From: Brevundimonas sp. NIBR10
GTDB taxonomy: Bacteria > Pseudomonadota > Alphaproteobacteria > Caulobacterales > Caulobacteraceae
DNA length: 64,000 nt
Assembly: GCF_027912515.1 (NCBI RefSeq)
Contig: NZ_CP115464.1
Location: 1,674,001 to 1,738,000 of the forward strand
Direction: 5' to 3'
Numbering within the stretch: the first letter of the stretch is position 1; the number at the start of each line of letters is the position of its first letter. The position numbers and the translations under genes were made by a program. Of the stretch, positions 28,882-37,589 are shown piece after piece. Under the pieces are notes generated by a model. The model saw only the letters and a program-made list of their open reading frames with translations, searched no databases and was not told where the DNA came from.

Positions 28882-28914
28882 AAAAGGCCGCCCCCCGGGG
28901 CGGCCTTTTTGTTT
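28882..28914 (+). terminator. Rho-independent terminator after rpmB
   Basis: A stem of AAAGGCCGCCC with GGGCGGCCTTT closes on a very short loop and leads into TTTTTG. It starts 22 bases beyond the rpmB stop. Confidence 0.9.
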
Positions 28915-28965
28915 TGTGGCTGTCTGTGGCGGATCGTTCATTGAACGTCTCCAACCCTCAACCCA

Positions 28966-29070
28966 CCGTCATCCTGGGCCTTGTGCCCAGGATCCAGACT
29001 CCCGGTGACGGCCGTGAGCCATACTATCGACGGTGTTTCTGGATCCTCGGGACAAGCCCGAGGATGACGG
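28966..29070. repeat. Palindromic intergenic element with two hairpin-forming arms
   Basis: Two 33-base arms (28966-28998 and 29038-29070) are inverted copies of each other around a 39-base middle. Each arm is itself a hairpin: a seven-base-pair stem with the loop CTTGT. The arms differ at two positions of that inner stem, and in each case the partner base has changed too, so pairing is kept (CCTGGGC/GCCCAGG on the left, CCTCGGG/CCCGAGG on the right). This sequence type is a widespread alphaproteobacterial repeat. Confidence 0.85.
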
Positions 29071-29081
29071 AATGAAGGGTG

Positions 29082-30356
29082 TCAGGCGTAGCGCCGACGC
29101 CGCTCCGCGCTGAGCAGGGTCGAGCGGACGAAGTCGGCGGGGGGATCGGTCTCGGCCAGGACGGCCTCCTTGATGGCCCTCGGCTCCCCGAACAGGTGGC
29201 CCTGGCCCATCGAGACGTCGAGCTCGAGGATGTCGATGATCTGGCGCTCGTTCTCGCACTTCTCGGCGATCACCTCGATGCCGTAGCGCCGGGTCAGCTG
29301 GGCAAAGTCCGAGGCCTGGATGTCGGGCATCGACCGCAGGGGGGCACCGCCGTCCAGGTCCAGTAACTGTTCGATCAGCAGGTCCGCCGCCACCTTGATG
29401 AACCGCACGTCCGACCGCTGCAGGTCCGAGAAGTTCAGGTCCAGCGTCTGGACCTTGTCCAGCGAGAACCGGAAGCCCAGATCGGCCAGCTTGGCCATGT
29501 TGCGGGCCTCGACCGCGCCCCGCGCATCGAAGGTCGCCTGACCCAGTTCGAAGATCAGGGCCTGGTTCAGGTCGCGGTTCTCGCTCAGGAAGTCCAGGAA
29601 CTGCGGAAAGAAGGTCTCGTCGCCCAGGGACGACAGGGCCACGTTGCAGAAGACGCCGACCTTGCGATCCTGACGCGCCAGCCGCCGCACGATCTGGGCA
29701 CAGCGGAACAGCAGCAGGTTGTCGATGGCCGGCACCAGCCCCTCGCCCTCGGCGATCGACAGATACTCGGCCGGCATCATCACCCGGTCCGTCGCGTCCC
29801 TCAGCCGGGTGAAGCTCTCGTAAAAGATAGTCCGGCGCTGGGGCAGGCTGACCACAGGCTGGAGGTACAGATCCACCCGGTTCTCGCTCAGCGCGTCGTG
29901 GACGGTCTTGAGCAGGATATTGCCCTGCTGGCGGCGACGCGCGTCGGGGCTGTCGGGGGCGATCATCGGGGCGACCTTCAACCGCTCGTCGATCGATTCG
30001 CTCATCTGCTGGATCAGGGTCTCCAGCATCCGCACCTCGCCGGTCAGCTCCTCGGCGGTGTTCAGGGCACCCGCCTCGATGGCCTGGGCCAGCTCGGCCA
30101 GGGCGTTTTGCTGCTGCTCCATGGCGTCGGCCAACAGCCGGTGCGCCTCGCGGACCTGACCGATCTCGGCGCGCAGGGCCTTGCGCTGCCCCCCGCCGGT
30201 CGCCAGCAGGTGGACCACCCCCAGCAGGGCGAAGCTGCCCACCGCCGCCGCGAATCCCGCGCCTCCGCCCAGTCCCGCCCGCCACAGGAAGGCACCGACC
30301 GTCATCGCCACGAAGGCGTAGGCGAAGAACAGGAAGGCGGTGGTCAGTGCGCGCAT
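29082..30356 (-). CDS. tipF: TipF-like membrane EAL-domain protein, probably catalytically inactive
   Basis: Two N-terminal transmembrane helices (about 2-24 and 32-53), a coiled coil (about 58-125) and an EAL domain (about 145-410), 424 residues in all. Caulobacter TipF has this order; it binds c-di-GMP without cleaving it and recruits flagellar assembly factors. Catalytic EAL residues are degenerate: EAL reads ESF (180-182), the second conserved motif reads FELGQ rather than EITE, and DDFG reads LDKVQ. The late motif is MGQGHLFGEP. The ATG at 30356 begins the first membrane helix. Assignment to TipF is by architecture and degeneracy pattern. Confidence 0.72.
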   Translation of the reverse strand: MRALTTAFLFFAYAFVAMTVGAFLWRAGLGGGAGFAAAVGSFALLGVVHLLATGGGQRKALRAEIGQVREAHRLLADAMEQQQNALAELAQAIEAGALNTAEELTGEVRMLETLIQQMSESIDERLKVAPMIAPDSPDARRRQQGNILLKTVHDALSENRVDLYLQPVVSLPQRRTIFYESFTRLRDATDRVMMPAEYLSIAEGEGLVPAIDNLLLFRCAQIVRRLARQDRKVGVFCNVALSSLGDETFFPQFLDFLSENRDLNQALIFELGQATFDARGAVEARNMAKLADLGFRFSLDKVQTLDLNFSDLQRSDVRFIKVAADLLIEQLLDLDGGAPLRSMPDIQASDFAQLTRRYGIEVIAEKCENERQIIDILELDVSMGQGHLFGEPRAIKEAVLAETDPPADFVRSTLLSAERRRRYA

Positions 30357-30548
30357 GGTCGCCAGACTGTGGGAAGGGCTTGCGCCGGTCCCGGGTGGAA
30401 TCGACCGAGTATCAGGCGATTGCAGCGCCGCCGCTAGGGGGCGCGCAGAATGATTCCGCGTCCCCTTCCGCGACGTCACGGTTGGCGGGCCCGCCCGGGC
30501 ATCGTAACCATCCCTCAGGCGGCGTCATGACCGCGACGGAGCAAGCGC

Positions 30549-31319
30549 ATGGAACTGTTCGACCTGACGGGCAAGGTCGCCGTCATCACCGGCTCGTCCA
30601 AAGGCATCGGCCTGGCCATCGCCCAGCGGCTGGCCGAACACGGGGCCCGGGTCGTCATCTCCTCGCGCAAGGCCGGGCCCTGCGACGAGGCGGCTTCGGC
30701 GATCAACGCGAAATACGGAGAGGGTCGCGCCATCGCCGTGCCGGCCAACATCGCCTCGAAGGAAGACCTGCAACGGCTCGTGGACGAGACCAATGCCGCC
30801 TTCGGCCGCATCGATATCCTGGTCTGCAACGCCGCGACCAACCCCTATGCCGGGCCGATGGCGGGGATCAACGACGAGCAGTTCGGCAAGATCCTCCAGA
30901 ATAACGTCGTCTCCAACCACTGGCTGATCCAGATGGTCGCCCCCCAGATGCTGGAGCGGAAGGAGGGCTCCATCATCATCGTCTCGTCGATCGGGGGCCT
31001 GCGCGGAAACGCCCTGATCGGCGCCTACAACATCTCCAAGGCCGCCGACATGCAGCTGGCGCGGAACCTCGCGGTGGAGTGGGGGCCGTCCAACATCCGG
31101 GTCAACTGCATCGCGCCGGGCCTGGTCCAGACCGACTTCGCCCGCTACCTGTGGGAGAACCCCGACCTGCTGAAGGAGGTCACCGGCCCCGCCCCGCTGA
31201 AGCGGATCGGCCAGCCCGACGAAATCGCCGGCGCCGCCGTCTATCTCGCATCCCCCGCCTCGGCCTATATGACGGGCCAGACCCTGGTGGTGGACGGCGG
31301 GATAACGATTGCCTGGTGA
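30549..31319 (+). CDS. SDR-family oxidoreductase
   Basis: A classical 256-residue SDR: TGSSKGIGLAIA (about 15-26) for the NAD(P) phosphates, NAATN at about 92, catalytic Ser in IIVSSIGG and Tyr-x-x-x-Lys in AYNISKAA (about 160), and the late IRVNCIAPGLVQTDFAR. The C-terminus DGGITIAW is typical of the 3-oxoacyl-ACP reductase/glucose dehydrogenase-like group. The substrate is not known. The next gene, an acyltransferase, overlaps its 3' end by 11 bases, so they are probably one operon. Confidence 0.9.
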   Translation: MELFDLTGKVAVITGSSKGIGLAIAQRLAEHGARVVISSRKAGPCDEAASAINAKYGEGRAIAVPANIASKEDLQRLVDETNAAFGRIDILVCNAATNPYAGPMAGINDEQFGKILQNNVVSNHWLIQMVAPQMLERKEGSIIIVSSIGGLRGNALIGAYNISKAADMQLARNLAVEWGPSNIRVNCIAPGLVQTDFARYLWENPDLLKEVTGPAPLKRIGQPDEIAGAAVYLASPASAYMTGQTLVVDGGITIAW

Positions 31320-32232
31320 TAGACCTTCCCTGAAGCAAGACCTGATCTGGCGACTGGAGGCGGCGGGGTTCGACGCCTTCATCGGCCTGATGCGGCTACT
31401 TGGGCTGGAACGGGCCTCGGCGTTCGGCGGTGGGTTGCTGCGCTGGCTGGGACCGAAGACGGGCACCCACCGCACCGTGATCCGCAACCTGCGCATCGCC
31501 TTTCCCGACATGGACCCGGCCGCCCGCGAACAGCTCGCCGTCGATCAGTGGGAACAGACCGGCCGGGCCTTCGCCGAGACGGCGGTGATGGATCAACTGA
31601 CCCTGGCCTCGGGCCGGATCGAGGTCGTCGGGCTGGAGCGGATGCACGCCATCCGCGACGAAGGTCGGCCGGTGGTCTTCGTCGGTGGGCACCTGGCCAA
31701 TATCGAGACCCTGGCGGTGACCATCGTGGGTTCGGGGGTGCCGTGCCAGATCACCTATCGTGCGGCCAACAACCCCTATGTGGACGCCCGGATCGTCAGG
31801 CTTAGGGCCGACTACGGGATCAAGCTGTTCGCGCCCAAGGGCGGCGACGGCGCCCGGGAACTCCTGGCCGGGATGGCACGGGGCGAGAGCGTGGCCCTGA
31901 TGAACGACCAGAAATTCTCTGAAGGGCCCGAGGTCACCTTCTTCGGCCAGCCTGTCAACGCCGCGCCCGGCCCCAGCCGCCTGGCCCTGAGATACGGCAC
32001 GGTGCTGCAACCCCTGTCGGTCACCCGACTGCCGGGGGTCCGGTTCCGGGTCACGGCGCATGAGCCGATCGAGATCCAGAAGACCGGCGATCGTCAGGCC
32101 GACATCGCGCGGGGCGTCCAGGCCATCACCAGCTTCATCGAGGAGAGGGTGAGAGAGAATCCGGTGGACTGGTTCTGGGTCCACAAGCGGTGGCCCGACC
32201 GGGTCTATGCCGCGTTGCCGCCCGAGACCTGA
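31309..32232 (+). CDS. LpxL/HtrB-family lysophospholipid acyltransferase
   Basis: A membrane-associated acyltransferase of the lipid A late-acylation family. In 307 residues the HLANIE motif (about 121-126) carries the catalytic His-x4-Glu-like pair, preceded by RPVVFVGGH and followed by QITYRAANNP, GARELLAGM, VALMNDQKFSEGPEV and VDWFWVHKRWP at the C-terminus. The start is TTG 31309, inside the SDR gene; a weaker CTG at 31330 is possible. Its 3' end overlaps the convergent response-regulator gene by 28 bases. Target lipid is inferred to be lipid A. Confidence 0.85.
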   Translation: MPGDRPSLKQDLIWRLEAAGFDAFIGLMRLLGLERASAFGGGLLRWLGPKTGTHRTVIRNLRIAFPDMDPAAREQLAVDQWEQTGRAFAETAVMDQLTLASGRIEVVGLERMHAIRDEGRPVVFVGGHLANIETLAVTIVGSGVPCQITYRAANNPYVDARIVRLRADYGIKLFAPKGGDGARELLAGMARGESVALMNDQKFSEGPEVTFFGQPVNAAPGPSRLALRYGTVLQPLSVTRLPGVRFRVTAHEPIEIQKTGDRQADIARGVQAITSFIEERVRENPVDWFWVHKRWPDRVYAALPPET

Positions 32233-32723
32233 GCGTCCTTTGGATCGGTCGAGCGCCGCATGGGGCCGCGATAGGCGGCGTTGTTCCGTCGCCGGTCCGG
32301 GCCGAAATAGCCGTCGGTCTTCACGAAGGCGCGGGGGCGGATGATCACGGCCTGGATGCGGTCGAAGATGGCCTTGGCTGTGATCGGCTTGACCACGAAT
32401 TCGGTGACGCCGGCGTCGCGCGCCTCGTAGACCCGGCTCTTTTCGGAATGACCGGTCATCATGATGATGGGCAGATAGGGGTTGGCGCTGTCGGGGCTGT
32501 TGCGGACCAGCCGGGTGAACTCGACCCCGTCCAGAGGAAACATGTTGAAGTCGACGATGGCCAGGTCGACCGGGGCCTCTCGCAGGGCCTCAAGCGCCAT
32601 CGACCCATCCGAGACCTCGCGAATCTTGCGAATGCCGGCGGACTGGAGGATGGCGGACGTGATCGCCCGCATATGCTGATTGTCGTCAACCAGCAGGATG
32701 CTGAGCGACTGAAGTGCGGACAT
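32205..32723 (-). CDS. Single-domain response regulator (CheY-like)
   Basis: A 172-residue receiver protein. Acidic pair Asp13-Asp14, phosphoacceptor Asp58 (IVDFNMFPLDGVEF), Thr in MMTGHSEK and Lys in FVVKPITAK are all present. The C-terminal 45 residues are a tail (FGPDRRRNNAAYRGPMRRSTD) common to single-receiver proteins of Caulobacterales, not a DNA-binding domain. It probably acts through protein contacts, for example in motility or phosphorelay. No kinase gene is next to it. Confidence 0.85.
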   Translation of the reverse strand: MSALQSLSILLVDDNQHMRAITSAILQSAGIRKIREVSDGSMALEALREAPVDLAIVDFNMFPLDGVEFTRLVRNSPDSANPYLPIIMMTGHSEKSRVYEARDAGVTEFVVKPITAKAIFDRIQAVIIRPRAFVKTDGYFGPDRRRNNAAYRGPMRRSTDPKDAQVSGGNAA

Positions 32724-32817
32724 GCAGTGTTCTGACCGTAGTGCCGAATCCGGCAGGCATCACGTATCATTACGAATGATTGAGCCGAACGTCCACAGGG
32801 CGAACGGGGTTCACCCG

Positions 32818-33708
32818 TCAGGCGAAATCCGGTGCGCGGGCTCCGACCATGAGGGACGGGTCGAGGTTCCGGTCGCGCCACTTCATCCGCCAGCACAGGT
32901 GGGGGCCGGTCGCCCGGCCCTTCATGCCCACAATGCCGATCGGCTGGCCGCGCAGGACTCTCTGACCCGCCGCGACGTCCAGCCGCGACTGGTGCAGATA
33001 GACGCTGATCAGGCCCTGGCCATGGTCGATCAGGGTCAGGCCACCCTCGAAATGCATGTCGGGTTCGGCCAGGACGACCAGGCCCGGTGCCGGTGCGTGG
33101 ATCGGCGTGCCCTGAGGCGCGGCCAGGTCGATGCCATAGTGGGGCCGGGCGGGCGTGCCGTTCAGGATCCGCTGGGCACCCCAGGCGCTGGAGATGCGAT
33201 AGGCCTCCAGCGGCCAGATGAAGCCCCCGGCGAAATCCTCGGTCTCGGCGCGGCTCTGGAAGGCGGCGGTCTTGAGGGCCAGTTCGCGCTGGATCCGGGC
33301 CAGCAGTTCGGGGTCCGAGGGCGCGATGGTGGAGGGCGGCAGGCCGTCGACCCGGCTGGAGGGGAAGCTGCCGGGCGCGACGGCGACGGGCGTGGTCGTC
33401 ACCTGCATCTGGCCGGTGGCGGTGTCCGGCATGACGGTGGCGATGCTGGTGGAGGCCGGGCTGTCGCGGTCGAAGCCGACGACGAACAGGCCGGTCGCGG
33501 ACGCCTGGGTCAGGGCCGTGCCGTCCACCTCGATCGCGGCGCCGGGCGTCGTCCGGCCGAAGATGAAGCCGCCCTGGACGAGTTTGCCGGACAGGGGCAT
33601 CGCTTCGGAGGGCCGGCGGACGGGTGGGGTTTCCGGGTCGGCGATGATCGGCGTGGCGACCAAACTGGCGCCGGCACCCAGCAACAGGGCCCGCCGGTTG
33701 GGGATCAC
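32818..33708 (-). CDS. M23-family (LytM) peptidoglycan endopeptidase
   Basis: A 296-residue exported protein with a Tat-like leader (PNRRALLLGAGASLVATPIIA). The C-terminal LytM domain (about 190-290) has His and Asp ligands in ARPHYGIDLAAPQGTP. The last motif, normally GPHLHW with two histidines, reads GPHLCW, so one zinc ligand is cysteine; this variant occurs in other alphaproteobacterial members. The GTG at 33708 overlaps the upstream DUF2093 stop (GTGA). Likely cleaves peptide cross-links in the periplasm. Confidence 0.85.
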   Translation of the reverse strand: MIPNRRALLLGAGASLVATPIIADPETPPVRRPSEAMPLSGKLVQGGFIFGRTTPGAAIEVDGTALTQASATGLFVVGFDRDSPASTSIATVMPDTATGQMQVTTTPVAVAPGSFPSSRVDGLPPSTIAPSDPELLARIQRELALKTAAFQSRAETEDFAGGFIWPLEAYRISSAWGAQRILNGTPARPHYGIDLAAPQGTPIHAPAPGLVVLAEPDMHFEGGLTLIDHGQGLISVYLHQSRLDVAAGQRVLRGQPIGIVGMKGRATGPHLCWRMKWRDRNLDPSLMVGARAPDFA

Positions 33709-33923
33709 GTCCCGGACGGAGCCTTGGGGCCGATGCGGGTCAGGGCCTCGGCCGGACCGGCATAGGGCTCCTGAAGCTCGGCCGACCAGTAGCGCAGGGC
33801 CTCCAGCGGAATGGTCCGCCCCGACACCGCGCAGACCACATAGGGGCCGGGCTTCAGCACGGCGAATTCGCCGTCGCCATAGTGAAGGGTGGCCGGGCCG
33901 GGGTTGAGGTCCATCGCGTTCAT
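33705..33923 (-). CDS. DUF2093 family protein
   Basis: A 72-residue protein of DUF2093, an alphaproteobacterial family of unknown function. Its pattern is visible: PATLHYGDGEFAVLKPGPYVVCAVSGRTIPLEALRYWSAELQEPYAGP. It overlaps the M23 peptidase gene in a GTGA junction, so they are co-translated, an arrangement that occurs in related genomes. An alternative ATG lies three codons downstream. Confidence 0.85.
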   Translation of the reverse strand: MNAMDLNPGPATLHYGDGEFAVLKPGPYVVCAVSGRTIPLEALRYWSAELQEPYAGPAEALTRIGPKAPSGT

Positions 33924-34252
33924 GGGATGAAGATAGCGCGGGTCCCGAGGTTTCGCGAGGGGCTTTCACGTCCTGCTTCGTCGCGGGTCGAACTGGCGGT
34001 GGCGGTCTGAAAAACACAGCGCCAAACCGCCAAACCGCCAGTTCTGTCTGTGCGAAATCAATGACTTGCGTCGCCGGGATGGCGCGGACCGCCAGAGCGG
34101 TGGGGGTTGAACGGGCCCATCATCGCGCGTCAGCCATCATGTTTTCAAAGACCACAGGCACGGAGGTAGGGGTGCCGGAACCAGTGCGCAAGAGGAGAAT
34201 AGGAAAATCATCCTGAATTCGGCTTGCGACTGGATCGAGGCCCCCGACCCGA
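33924..34252. other. 329-base gene-free stretch between DUF2093 and xseA
   Basis: No credible gene. It holds an imperfect inverted repeat, AACTGGCGGTGGCGGT at 33991-34006 against CCGCCAAACCGCCAGTT near 34027-34043, next to a short AAACCGCC direct repeat. Probably a terminator-like or repeat-derived structure. Confidence 0.45.
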
Positions 34253-35869
34253 TCAGAACAGGCTGCCCTGATCCACCGGGGCAGCCTTGGCTTTGGGGGA
34301 CGCAGGACGGGGTGCGGGGGCATGGGGGCCGTCTCCCCCGTCGATCCGCGCGCCTTTGGCCCCATCGGGGAAGGTCAGGGTCACGGCCTGGCCGGGGGTC
34401 AGGTCTGCGGCGCGTGTCACCATCCGCCCGGCGACATCGTCGATCCGGGCGAAGCCGGGCTTGGGGCGTTTGGGGTCGAGGCTGGTCAGCGCCCGGCTCA
34501 GGGCCGCGAGACGATCCACCGACTGCTCCAGCTTCAGGGGCAGGGGGCGCGCGAGACGGTGAGCGGCGGCGTCGAGCCGTGCGGCCCTCTGATCCAGCGG
34601 GCGCTGGATGAGCGGCGGGCTCAGCCTGCCTGCCACGACGTTCAGCCGCCGCTCATCGGCCACTGCCTTGGCCCTCAGTCCTGCCATCAGCCGCGCAGCC
34701 CAACCTTCCAGCCGTGCCGCTCTCTGCTCGGTGGCTCGGTGCAGAAGAGTTGGCGACAGCCGCGCTCCTACGATGGTCAGCCGTCTTGCGTGATGGTCGT
34801 TGTTTCGCCGTAGCCCCGAGGCCAGCCGGCTCGACGCGTGATCCAGCCGCTGCTGGGCCATGGCGACCAGTTCCTCGGGGCGCGCGGGCAGACCACGCGC
34901 GACGGCTCGCAGCCGGGTGCGCCGGTCATCCAGCAGCCGCGACCCCGCCCGGTCCAGCCGCCGCTCCAGATCGGACAGGCCGAAGCGCAGGTCGGCCAGA
35001 ACCGGCGTGGCGATCTCGGCGGCGCCTGTCGGAGTCGGTGCCCGGCGGTCGGAGACGAAGTCGATCAGGGTGGTGTCCGTCTCGTGCCCCACGGCCGAGA
35101 TGATCGGGATGCGCGCCGCCGCCACCGTTCGCGCCAGACCCTCGTCATTGAAGCACCACAGGTCCTCGACTGACCCGCCGCCGCGCGCCACGATCAGCAG
35201 GTCGGGCCGGGGGATGGGGCCGTCCGGCGTCATCGCATCGAAGCCCCGGATGGCGTTGGCGACCTGACCGCTGGCGACGTCGCCCTGGACCACCACGGGC
35301 CAGACGATGACCCGGCAGGGCCACCGTTCGGCGATCCGGTGCAGGATGTCGCGGATCACGGCGCCGGTCGGGCTGGTGATCACTCCGATGGTGCGGGGAT
35401 AGAGCGGGATCGCCTTCTTGCGCGAGACCTCGAACAGCCCCTCGGCCGCGAGCCTGCCCTTCAGCCGCTCCAGCTGGGCCAGCAGGGCGCCGGCGCCGGC
35501 CGCCTCCATCGATTCGATCACGATCTGGTAGGACGATCGCGCGGGATAGGAGGTGATCTTGCCGGTGACGATGACCTCCAGCCCCGTCTCGGGCCGCACG
35601 CCCAGGCCCCGCACCGATCCCTTCCAGACCACCCCGTCGATCGCCGCCTTGTCGTCCTTGAGCGTCAGATAGACGTGGCCCGACGCGTGGTGATTGACCT
35701 TGGAAATCTCGCCCCGCAACCGCACATGGCCGAACCGGTCTTCCAGCGTCCGCTTCAGCGCGAAGGCGAGCTCGGAGATGGTCTGGGGCGGGTTGTTGTC
35801 GCGGGCGGGTTCGGGCGGGTCGGCCGGTCCCTCGAAGATATAGGAATCGTCAGAAGGGTTTGGGCTCAT
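34253..35869 (-). CDS. xseA: Exodeoxyribonuclease VII large subunit
   Basis: Degrades single-stranded DNA together with XseB. In 538 residues the N-terminal OB-fold ([25 protein letters not shown], about 30-55) is followed by the catalytic region with [44 protein letters not shown] and [28 protein letters not shown] (about 150-290). The C-terminal half is a long coiled-coil of Arg/Leu repeats, then [14 protein letters not shown]. No xseB gene lies nearby. Start ATG 35869 is natural. Confidence 0.96.
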   Translation of the reverse strand: MSPNPSDDSYIFEGPADPPEPARDNNPPQTISELAFALKRTLEDRFGHVRLRGEISKVNHHASGHVYLTLKDDKAAIDGVVWKGSVRGLGVRPETGLEVIVTGKITSYPARSSYQIVIESMEAAGAGALLAQLERLKGRLAAEGLFEVSRKKAIPLYPRTIGVITSPTGAVIRDILHRIAERWPCRVIVWPVVVQGDVASGQVANAIRGFDAMTPDGPIPRPDLLIVARGGGSVEDLWCFNDEGLARTVAAARIPIISAVGHETDTTLIDFVSDRRAPTPTGAAEIATPVLADLRFGLSDLERRLDRAGSRLLDDRRTRLRAVARGLPARPEELVAMAQQRLDHASSRLASGLRRNNDHHARRLTIVGARLSPTLLHRATEQRAARLEGWAARLMAGLRAKAVADERRLNVVAGRLSPPLIQRPLDQRAARLDAAAHRLARPLPLKLEQSVDRLAALSRALTSLDPKRPKPGFARIDDVAGRMVTRAADLTPGQAVTLTFPDGAKGARIDGGDGPHAPAPRPASPKAKAAPVDQGSLF

Positions 35870-35928
35870 GCGGCACCGTAACGCGCGTCGGCACTGGCGG
35901 AAACGGGGGCTTTCGCTATCGTCGGGAA

Positions 35929-36078
35929 ATGGCCGACCCCTCCGACCCCGACGACCGCGACCCCCGCGAAACCGACCTCCAGCGCCGCAGCGCCGGCCCG
36001 GCGATCAGCCCGTGGCTGGTGATCGGGCTGATCGCGATGCTGGGGGTGGGGGTCTATGCGGTGATGGCGATGATGTAG
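35929..36078 (+). CDS. Small single-pass membrane protein
   Basis: A 49-residue protein: an acidic and arginine-rich N-terminus (about 1-25) followed by one hydrophobic helix (about 28-47). Such small tail-anchored proteins are common in Caulobacterales and hard to name. It runs divergently from xseA with 59 bases between starts. No function can be given. Confidence 0.5.
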   Translation: MADPSDPDDRDPRETDLQRRSAGPAISPWLVIGLIAMLGVGVYAVMAMM

Positions 36079-36218
36079 GCGTCAGAAAGCGGACTGCCTC
36101 AATGTCTTAAGAGGAAAGAAAGCGGGCATAGATGGTAGTCGATTGTACAGGTCTACAACGATCCGCTGAACGTATCAGCATGCCAGTTCGTCTTCCCGGT
36201 GGCCTATTTCAACAGCCC

Positions 36219-36914
36219 CTACGCCCGGAGGCTGATGACATCGTCGCCCGCGACGATCAAATGGTCATGCACCTCGATTCCGAGGGTCTGGCCCGCACGC
36301 ACAATCTCAAGCGTTATCGCTCTGTCATCGGCCGAAATTTTCCGACTTCCGCTGGGGTGATTGTGCACCAGAATTAGTGCCGTTGCAGAAAGTTCAAGCG
36401 CTCGGCGCATGACTTCCCTGCTGTAAACGGCAACGCGTGAGATTGATCCCCGCGCGAGCACTTCGTCGGCGATAAGGCCGTTGCCGTGATCAAGAAACAG
36501 GACATGAAATTCTTCGCGAGGCTCATGGCGCAGCGAGGCGGCCAGGAATGTTCGCACGAGTACGCTTGATGCTAGCAGTGGCCGACGCCCCACTTTCTGG
36601 CGCAGCACTCGACGGCTTAGCTCTCGGATGAGGTTCAAATGCAGTGCGGTCGACGACTTGAGTGCTCTCAGTCCGTCGGGCGCATGAGCGGGCGCGATAT
36701 GTTCCAGATCTGCCCGGGACGCCATCAGCACCCCGCTCAAGCATCGGAAGCGATCGATGAGTTGGTTAGCGGTAGTGAGCGCGGTTATGTCCTGGCTTTG
36801 CTGATAGACGAGAAGAGCCAAGAGCTCGGGATCGGTGAACCCCTTTAACCCAACGTCCAGAGCGCGACGCGTCAAATCATCATCGTGTTGGAAGACGAGA
36901 CGAACCCCTCGCAA
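36219..36914 (-). CDS. radC: RadC-type JAB-domain DNA repair protein
   Basis: A 231-residue RadC family protein. The first 100 residues carry the helix-hairpin-helix region; the JAB/MPN zinc domain follows, with the motif HNHPSGSRKISADD at about 183-196 (His, His and Asp as ligands). The exact role of RadC is unsettled: originally linked to repair, the family is also tied to plasmids and islands. The PAS gene upstream overlaps its start by 43 bases on the same strand, so the two are likely one transcript. Confidence 0.88.
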   Translation of the reverse strand: MRGVRLVFQHDDDLTRRALDVGLKGFTDPELLALLVYQQSQDITALTTANQLIDRFRCLSGVLMASRADLEHIAPAHAPDGLRALKSSTALHLNLIRELSRRVLRQKVGRRPLLASSVLVRTFLAASLRHEPREEFHVLFLDHGNGLIADEVLARGSISRVAVYSREVMRRALELSATALILVHNHPSGSRKISADDRAITLEIVRAGQTLGIEVHDHLIVAGDDVISLRA

Positions 36915-37270
36915 TAGATTCCGTTGATGGACCCCGAGGGGCCGAAGGTCGGAATGTAATTGAAATCGACGAAGCGCTCGACAAGCGCGCCCCCGCTCTC
37001 GGGTTGGATCAGAATTGGACTTCCCGTCAAACTGATCCGACGTCCCGTGTTGAACACCTCATCGAGCATGGCCGGATAAGCCTGGCCTCGGACTTCAGGG
37101 AACAGCTCATGGACGGTGTGCCCTTCGTATCCTCGCGCCCCAAAGGTGGTCGTGTAGCTATCGTTGACGAACTCGAACGCATGGTTAGCCCCCTTGAGGG
37201 TCGCGACAAACCATGGAGCACGCTCGACATTCGAAGGTGTTTCCCGTTTCGGTCGAGCGAACGATCCCAT
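36872..37270 (-). CDS. Stand-alone PAS-domain protein
   Basis: A 132-residue protein that is almost only a PAS domain: APWFVATLKGANHAFEFVNDSY, GYEGHTVHELFPEVRGQAYPAMLDEVFNTGR and FVDFNYIPTFGPSGSINGIYCEGFV match PAS domains of sensor kinases. There is no kinase, HTH or GGDEF part, so it is either a sensor subunit or a truncated kinase. The ATG at 37270 has GGAG eight bases upstream and an in-frame stop directly before, so the start is firm. Its 3' end overlaps the radC start by 43 bases. Confidence 0.72.
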   Translation of the reverse strand: MGSFARPKRETPSNVERAPWFVATLKGANHAFEFVNDSYTTTFGARGYEGHTVHELFPEVRGQAYPAMLDEVFNTGRRISLTGSPILIQPESGGALVERFVDFNYIPTFGPSGSINGIYCEGFVSSSNTMMI

Positions 37271-37380
37271 TCAAAGAACTCCAGAGTCGCGATTCGACTA
37301 GGAGAAGCTGCCACTCCTTTCTGTGCGCGTCACGGCTGAAACATCGATTTTCTCTACCTTGGGCCGTATCGAATTCGTCC

Positions 37381-37422
37381 CCTGACCTGACCTGACCTGA
37401 CCTGACCTGACCTGACCTGACC
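37381..37422. repeat. Pentanucleotide microsatellite, eight units of CCTGA
   Basis: Eight tandem copies of CCTGA followed by CC, with another partial copy near 37487. It lies about 110 bases upstream of the PAS gene start, within the 319-base gene-free stretch 37271-37589 between PAS and purD, where I see no other gene. A five-base unit can change copy number by replication slippage. Confidence 0.95.
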
Positions 37423-37589
37423 GCGACGCTGAAGCCTTGGCCGATGCGCTGGTGTCCGCAAAATTGTCGAAAGCAGACATGCGGCTCTGACCTGAAACCG
37501 GGTATTGTCCCCGCCTATCAAAGCGCCGCTATCTGTCCTGAACCCAACCCCCGCTTGACCCCGCGCGTCATCGCCGCCATTGGCCGGGC

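Noticed and set aside
37298..37480. Phase-variable gene reading through the CCTGA repeat
   Set aside because: The minus-strand frame stops at 37298 and has no domain, and the PAS gene has its own ribosome site and a stop right before its start, so the repeat does not control its frame.
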